A stretch of DNA of 64,000 bases, taken from Dryobates pubescens (lineage: Eukaryota > Chordata > Aves > Piciformes > Picidae). The position numbers were made by a program, and so were the translations under genes. Positions 38,255 through 64,000 of the stretch are shown here, one piece after another (position 1 is the first letter of the stretch; every line of letters begins with the position of its first letter). The notes beneath the pieces are model-generated. The model was not told the DNA's origin, searched no databases, and saw only the letters and a program-made list of their open reading frames with translations. The stretch lies in the NCBI RefSeq assembly GCF_014839835.1, contig NC_071644.1, positions 4,255,266 through 4,319,265 of the forward strand, given 5' to 3'.

Positions 38255-41081
38255 TGTTTCTCCAATTCATTTTTATTTTGGTTTCCATTGTTTATAGCAT
38301 TGATACAGGAATAATTCATGCAAATCTATCACCTTAAATACAGCAGAGAGAAAACTCACTGTTAAGAGGATTTTGAGAGCTCCATCAGCATGACACAATG
38401 AGAAAAAACAAGTAGCAGCAATAAGATAAAGTGCATTTAGATGTCCTTCTTTAGCAAGAGTTTGGGGAAGAGTGGTTTTGGAATTGCCTGTTCTAAGGAT
38501 TAGTTGATCATTTAAGAAAATCAGACGAGAACAGCCTCCTTGCTTGGTAGTGTTCATCCCTCCACCACTCTGCGTTAGAAGAGGTAGAGCTGTATTTCGT
38601 TTAAGAGGAATCCAGCTCGTGGGCCTTTCTGTTAAAAGTGTGATACTTGATCATTTGGGCTTCTAGGGACAAGGGTTACACACACATTTAAAAAAATCTT
38701 CCCTCCCATGTTAGCAGTTTTGCTTCTTAAAAAATTCAAGTGGTTCTTTCTCTCTCTCTAGGTTGGGTTTCAGCACTGCCGTGAGAATGCCTACACCCCT
38801 GAAATGTGAACTGGTCACAAACACACTCATTGGCAAGACACCAGATTCTGAGAACCCATCAATCTCTTTTCCCTTTACAGATCAGATACTAGCTTAAAGA
38901 TCAGCTCACTTATCAGATTTCCCCTAAAGGCCTGCTGAAGAGATGCTAACATCACATCTTCAAAAGCAAGGTCAGCACTTCAGGTAGCTCAGAGCTGCTA
39001 AGCAGCACCACATTATCTCCCTCTACCTGGAGGTGACAATTTCCTGGTGCATCAGGGATGGGCTCAGTGTTTTAACTCAAAGGCACAGCACACAGATTAT
39101 AACTGTGTATGTGATAGCCTGAGAGAGTGAGAGAGAGATTTGAACTGATTCACATGATACCTGTAGCAGAACAAGAGTGGATGTCTCCACTGACTCCAGT
39201 AGACTTCACCACAATCCCAGAGAACACATTTCTAGAGGCAAGGACACAAAATTCTGCCTTACTCATCCTCAGGTCTGATCCAAGCCGTATTTATGTCCTG
39301 GTGGTTGCCTAAGCAAACTGACCAAGGTCAGTGAAGTCCTCTGATCAAAGTGGTTTTTCAGTTTGGTTGGATTCAAAGGTGTCTGCTGGAGTGAAAAGCG
39401 TTTGCTTCCTGCATGCCAAGGATGTAATGAGTCTCACTACCAGCACCTACACAATCAGGATACTTCAAGCCTTACTACAAATCTCAGAACAGCTGAAAGT
39501 ACTTACTGACATCTCACTATTTTTACTCCAACAGGCAGCTTCTTCTTTCTGGAACTTTCACAACACATGGAACATGGGTCTTGTCACAGGCACATATGCT
39601 CACACCTGAGCATGAAGGAAAAATCCTAAGGCCAGCTCATACCATTACAACTGAAAAGTCTCATTGCCATTAAGAAAATCCACCCCACTGCTCTAAGATG
39701 ATCCATATTCTCTGAAGTGTGATGCTGAACATATTGATGTTGTCACTAACCTCAAAACTACAGGATCTGATTCTGAATTTACCAGACAACTTTGTGAGGA
39801 ACAGGAAGGTCATACCCAACACATGGCAAAATACTGATCCATCAAGAGGAAAAGAAACTGCTACACAGGACCTAATCCTGGTACTGCTGAAATCAGTGGG
39901 AATTTCCCCTCTGTTTAATCCAACAGGAAGAGACTCAATTCCTTAAAATTCTCAAATCTTATACTCCAAATTCAAAACTGCTTCAGGGCAAAACAAAATT
40001 AATAATTTCATTTCTTTTTAAATAAATAATGTTTTTAAAAAAATAAGCTGCCATAACTGATTCTTGCCCTGGTATGAAATACAAGGGATGGGCCTTTCCC
40101 CAGAACCAGAGGAGCTGCATTTGCCAGCTCATTCTCATCCCTTTAACAGAAGAAGAACATCAAATCATATTACTGCATGGACTGTAACAGCCTATGGGAA
40201 CTCTACAATGAAGCAAAATCTCTTACAGCTTGTAATCCACGTGCTGTTCTTGTGGCCAAATAGTGGTAATGGAATTCCTAGGGCTTGCTTCCAGAAACAC
40301 AACTGTGCATTTCCAACAAAAACTTCACATTCATCAACTCCTCTCCTAAGGTAGTTCATTACATTCTGCCAACTGAATTTTCCTTCCTATTTGTCTTCCT
40401 CCACAAGCTGCCAAGTTACCAGGACTACCTCCTTCACAGGAACTAGTTACATCTTCACACACTATTTGTCTGTAGCATGAAATGGGCCAGACTGCACCAT
40501 CAAAGAGCTCTTAAGAGGAAGATCCTAACTCCAAAGATGATAAGCTTAACCAAAGCAGAGTCTGTCTCTCTAGAAGAGAGACTGGTTTTGTTCCTAGGTT
40601 TAAACATACTGACAGTAATAAACCTTTCTATGAAGGGCCAGGGTGATTCTCTGTTGTGTTCTAGAGTAAGGGAGTATTAACCCAGGAGATAGGCCTGCAG
40701 GGGCTACAAATGCTTTGTGAAACCATCGCTATGTCTGTGCACACACGCCTGCTTCTCTTGGGACTTGGAAGTCAGAAATTTTATCTCCATGAAGTAAAAT
40801 TAATTACTCCATTGAGATGTGTTAGAACAACTTTTAACCTAGCACACACTCCTTCTCAAGTAGCCTGGTCTCACAAGAAGGAAAACAAAGACTTATAAAC
40901 AGCTAGTGTTTAGAGGTGGGACGTGAAACAGGGCAGCAGAATCCTATTGTTCACACAGCAACTGGAAACAGCAATAGGCTTTTGCTCATTCCCTTTAGGG
41001 AATTCCATCACCCACCATGTTCTCTGCAGTAATTAAGAGAGCACTGAAGGGAAACAGTGTTGCTTTTCTCTTCTTCCCACA
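38255..41081 (-). other. Probable long MFN2 3' UTR / MFN2-MIIP spacer
   Basis: It follows the MFN2 stop codon at 41082 and holds no recognisable exon, repeat or RNA gene. The clearest minus-strand AATAAA is at 38272-38277, which would give a 3' UTR of about 2.8 kb. An earlier ATTAAA occurs near 39904. The extent of the UTR is inferred only from these signals. Confidence 0.4.
38272..38277 (-). terminator. Candidate distal MFN2 polyadenylation signal (AATAAA)
   Basis: Minus-strand AATAAA within an A-rich stretch, 2.8 kb past the MFN2 stop and roughly 400-500 bases before the densest part of the MIIP CpG island. Confidence 0.4.
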
Positions 41082-49095
<8,014 letters not shown>

Positions 49096-49338
49096 TGCGC
49101 TACAGAGAAAAATCCAATAAATAAGGGTGGCTCACCAAGTGCCAACAGCTGTCCAACTAAGCATCTTACCAAGAGCTAGATAAATACGTGTTTTAAACCC
49201 AGTCTTCTTTATTTCACAAGGAAATCGCACCACTTCTGACAGCTGGAAATTATCTATCACAAATTTAAGAAATTATCTTTCCTTCTCTCTTCCAATAAAT
49301 AGACCCCCAGAGATCACTTCTCCCGATCCTCCACTTAC

Positions 49339-49960
49339 GTTCTGGATGAGTTACGTGTTCACCAGTCGGACATGGTCAGCTAAGTCGCTCTTGAACAGGA
49401 ACGACTGCAGTTTCCCTGCCTTCTCCCTTGCCTCCGTCCCGTAGCTTTTCCCACCGACGCCGAATCCACCCCGTTCCGTTCCTGTGGCACAGGGACCAGG
49501 GGATGAAGGACACAGACTGCCAAGCTCGCTGATCGGCCAGGCTCTGCTCCCCGGCCATCCCAGTGCCCGGAGGATGCGCTGGGCAGATGCCCTGGGCTGC
49601 CGCCCTCACCTTCCCCTCAGACCTGAGGCGGCAAGAGGCGGCCGGCGCGCGCCAGCAAAGGGCGGGAAGCGCCCCTCTCGCGTGCCCCGCCGCGTCCGCC
49701 TTCTCCCCTGCCCCTTTCCCTGCCGCCTTCCCGAAAGCCCGGCCCGGCTTCCAGCGGCGGCTTCTTCTCTTACCGTCAGCCACCGCCCCACCCCTCACCT
49801 TCACCGCCGCTCCCGTAAGGCCGCCATGTTACCCCCACGGCATTGTCACTGAGGCTGCGCCAGGCGGCCGGAGTCATCGCCGTGCGCCGGGCGGGCCCCT
49901 CCCGAGGCACTACGGGAGCGGTAGTCCCAAGGCCCCGCCCCCCGCCGCAGTAATCAAACA
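49339..49960 (-). promoter_or_regulatory. MFN2 CpG-island promoter and noncoding first exon
   Basis: This GC- and CpG-rich block (49400-49960) lies directly upstream of MFN2. On the minus strand a consensus GTAAGT donor occupies 49338-49333, so a noncoding exon probably begins within the island and ends at 49339, joining the acceptor before the start codon exon (49100). GC boxes are present and no TATA box is seen. ORFs of 120-140 codons in several frames here look like by-products of base composition. Confidence 0.75.
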
Positions 49961-49974
49961 CAGGGACGGCCTCA

Positions 49975-51779
49975 CGGTGGGGTAAGGGTTTAATGCGAGT
50001 TCACGTACAGCTCCTGTACATCTCGTGTGAGAGGCTCCTCATTAACTCCGAGCACGGCGCTGGGCACAGGACAGATACAACAACATAAGTGAAAAAAAAC
50101 ACCAAACCAGCTGAATAAATACATACAACTTTTTGACATCTCAAAGCTTGGCCTGTCTTGCCTCCTCATTTAGTAACCAATACTTCTAGATTTCATTTAA
50201 CAAGATTTATTATTGGTTTACTGTTCAAACTGATTGTCCCTGCCTGGATTTTCTTCCCTTGGGCACCCGTGAGTGTGTAGCCTTGAAACAGACCTAAAAA
50301 CTGCAAGGAAAGCAGTGGGGAAAAGGTCTGTGTGGCCTTCCTCAGGACCATTCAAAGTGTGTAAAGCACCTTGCCAGCATTGGCCTGTCTAAAGCTGTCC
50401 TACCCACATTCATGTGACCCATCTTAGATAAAAGGCCTTGCACCTGTAAATTAAATAATAGAAACTGGAGACACATCTAAGAGGAGTATTTTACCTAAGG
50501 ACAACCACGGTGTGAATGCACTGCTTGTGAAATGCACTAGTCTGGCATAGCCAGAGCACAATGGTGTCGGATAAGCAGAGCAAGTACCTCCCAGACAGCT
50601 GCAGAAAGGCTTTTTAACCTTTCTCTCTCTAACCATGGGTCTAGTCTAGACAGATTTTTACACCTACCAGTTCAACCACAATCCACTTACCAACCATTCA
50701 TTTCTGTCAGTCCCACCCCCACTGGAAAGTGTCTGCAGTGGAGTGTTTTGGCATCTCAATGATGCTTTGGCATCTCAAATAATAGAAATACTGAATAATT
50801 ACTTCTGCTAAGTACCAGAGAAAGCTCTTTGATGGCCTCTTCAAAACAGATGCAAAGAACATTACCAAAAAAATGTCCCAGACTGGAATGAGTCCACCAA
50901 AGACCACTAGGACCTCTGAGGTGTTACTCCAGAGACTGGTTAGAGCTATTGACACTCTTTCATGGGACACAACAGAACCAATTTAGCAGCAAAGCCCTGA
51001 CTGATCAAGTTGTTCTCAGCCTTCCCTTTCTCAGTTTTATCTATGCATACCAACATGGTCTGAATCAGTTTGGGTGCATTCTTTGCTGCACTAACAAACT
51101 TCAGTCTAATCCCAGAGGTGAAATACCATTAACACACCTTCCTTTAGCTAACTGTAAGCACCTACATTGCAGCTGCTGCTGCTTTGAACTTTGTGATACG
51201 CTTCCAAGGACTGCAAAGAGGTAAGGAATCAGATGATCTTCAGGCTCCTATTACCAAGTTTCATCTGGTAAGATATTTAACTGTTATGACTCCTGAAGTC
51301 AGCTCCCTGATTGGTTTATATTTAGGATAGTATCCAGGAATTATTGTCTAACATCCAGTCCTGTACATGCTGTGAATGAAAATGGAATGAAATGTGGATG
51401 AATCTCCAGCTACTTGGAGAGAGAGCTTGTGACTTGCCTCCAAAAAGTTACATTTCCAGTCCAAGAAAGCATTTTTTGTAAGGCAAACCAATCAGTGATG
51501 GTTCAAGTAAATCACATTTCCAAGCAACTTCAGATGAGGAGCAGAATCAAAAATGAAGGCACAGAAATCTCCTTCCAAATTCTACAGCAATATTCCTAGA
51601 TATTATCTGCAGTATCAGAGAGGGAGATCTTCCAGTAGTGGAGTCTTAAAATACCAATAACAATCAATATCCAAATTGCTTTGATTAATGCCTTAGAAAC
51701 TCTCAGCAGCATTCCCTGTTTCCACTCAAAGTCAGCAGTGAGCAGGGCCAGGGAAAGGTCCTTCCTGTGAAGCAGGGCT
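49975..51779 (-). other. PLOD1 3' UTR
   Basis: This stretch follows the PLOD1 stop (51780). It has no splice-flanked exon and no repeat. Minus-strand signals at 50211-50206 (AATAAA) and 49994-49989 (ATTAAA) give a UTR of about 1.6-1.8 kb, ending just before the MFN2 CpG island. Confidence 0.6.
49989..49994 (-). terminator. Candidate PLOD1 polyadenylation signal (ATTAAA)
   Basis: Minus-strand ATTAAA is the last signal before the MFN2 CpG island. An AATAAA at 50206-50211 is an alternative, slightly proximal site. Confidence 0.5.
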
Positions 51780-63535
<11,756 letters not shown>

Positions 63536-64000
63536 CTGCAGACAGGAGAAAGCACAAGAGACACATTCAGCTTGCATTGTTTTCACAGCCAGCTGTTCCA
63601 TACCTAACAAAGAGGCTTTAGTATCAGATACTGACCCAAGGTATAGATCAACAGTTTTAAAAGTACTTGGCAGATTTGACAAAGGGAAGTGAAAATCTAA
63701 CCACTAAGAAATAAGGAATGCACTGGGGAAGTCACTTTAATTAGATCATGAATCCATCAATAGCATCCAGTAGCCCCAGGTTTTGTGCACAGTCACAGCT
63801 GTTCATGGAAACAGGTTACATCTGTTCTATGGGACATGAGAGATGTCCAGGTTCATTTCAGATCAGGCATGGAGGTAGTCTAGCTGTGGAGCTACCATAT
63901 ACTCCCTAGGAGAAAACAGCTTGCTTACGCCTCACCCTGCTATCCCTGCATTGTACGATATTAAGCACTCTAGGTGTTCTCATTACCCACAAAACTTCAA
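63536..64000 (-). other. PLOD1 intron 1 (partial)
   Basis: Sequence upstream of PLOD1 exon 2 up to the window edge. No signal-peptide exon is present, so exon 1 and the promoter lie to the right. No repeat was recognised. Confidence 0.7.

Noticed and set aside
49376-49985. 120-140 codon ORFs in the MFN2 CpG island
   Set aside because: Same base-composition effect; the region is a promoter and noncoding exon.

Overview
The window looks like bird nuclear DNA. It carries several CR1 LINE copies with the ATTCTATG-type 3' end typical of bird CR1, short introns, GC-rich gene starts and vertebrate multi-exon genes. The species was not determined.

All recognisable host genes lie on the minus strand, so they read right to left: PLOD1 (exons 2-19; exon 1 lies beyond the right edge), MFN2 (complete coding region, 17 coding exons), MIIP (complete or nearly so), TNFRSF8/CD30 (complete, 10 coding exons) and the signal-peptide exon of TNFRSF1B (the rest lies beyond the left edge). 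From memory this is the gene order of human 1p36.22, so the block appears conserved. Exon boundaries were read by eye from GT/AG sites and homology. Reading phase closes across every junction in all four multi-exon genes.

Layout: 1-3.1 kb, TNFRSF1B intron 1, exon 1 and GC-rich promoter. 3.2-6.6 kb, spacer with an old degenerate CR1. 6.6-18.9 kb, TNFRSF8. 19-29.3 kb, a spacer of about 10 kb with one CR1 tail and no gene seen. 29.3-34.5 kb, MIIP coding exons; 34.5-37.9 kb, its 5' side, holding a 1.35-kb CR1 with a long reverse-transcriptase ORF beside an older CR1 piece, then a CpG-rich start. 38.2-41.1 kb, probable long MFN2 3' UTR. 41.1-49.1 kb, MFN2 coding exons, with a CpG island at 49.4-49.96 kb. 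50-51.8 kb, PLOD1 3' UTR. 51.8-63.5 kb, PLOD1, with a solo-LTR-like fossil in one intron.

The genes do not form one pathway. PLOD1 modifies collagen in the ER, MFN2 fuses mitochondria, MIIP is a migration-related cytoplasmic protein, and TNFRSF8 and TNFRSF1B are immune receptors. The most interesting observation is that this TNFRSF8 keeps a complete fourth cysteine-rich domain resembling that of its neighbour TNFRSF1B, joined to a clear CD30 tail. I saw no evidence of an unknown multi-gene system.
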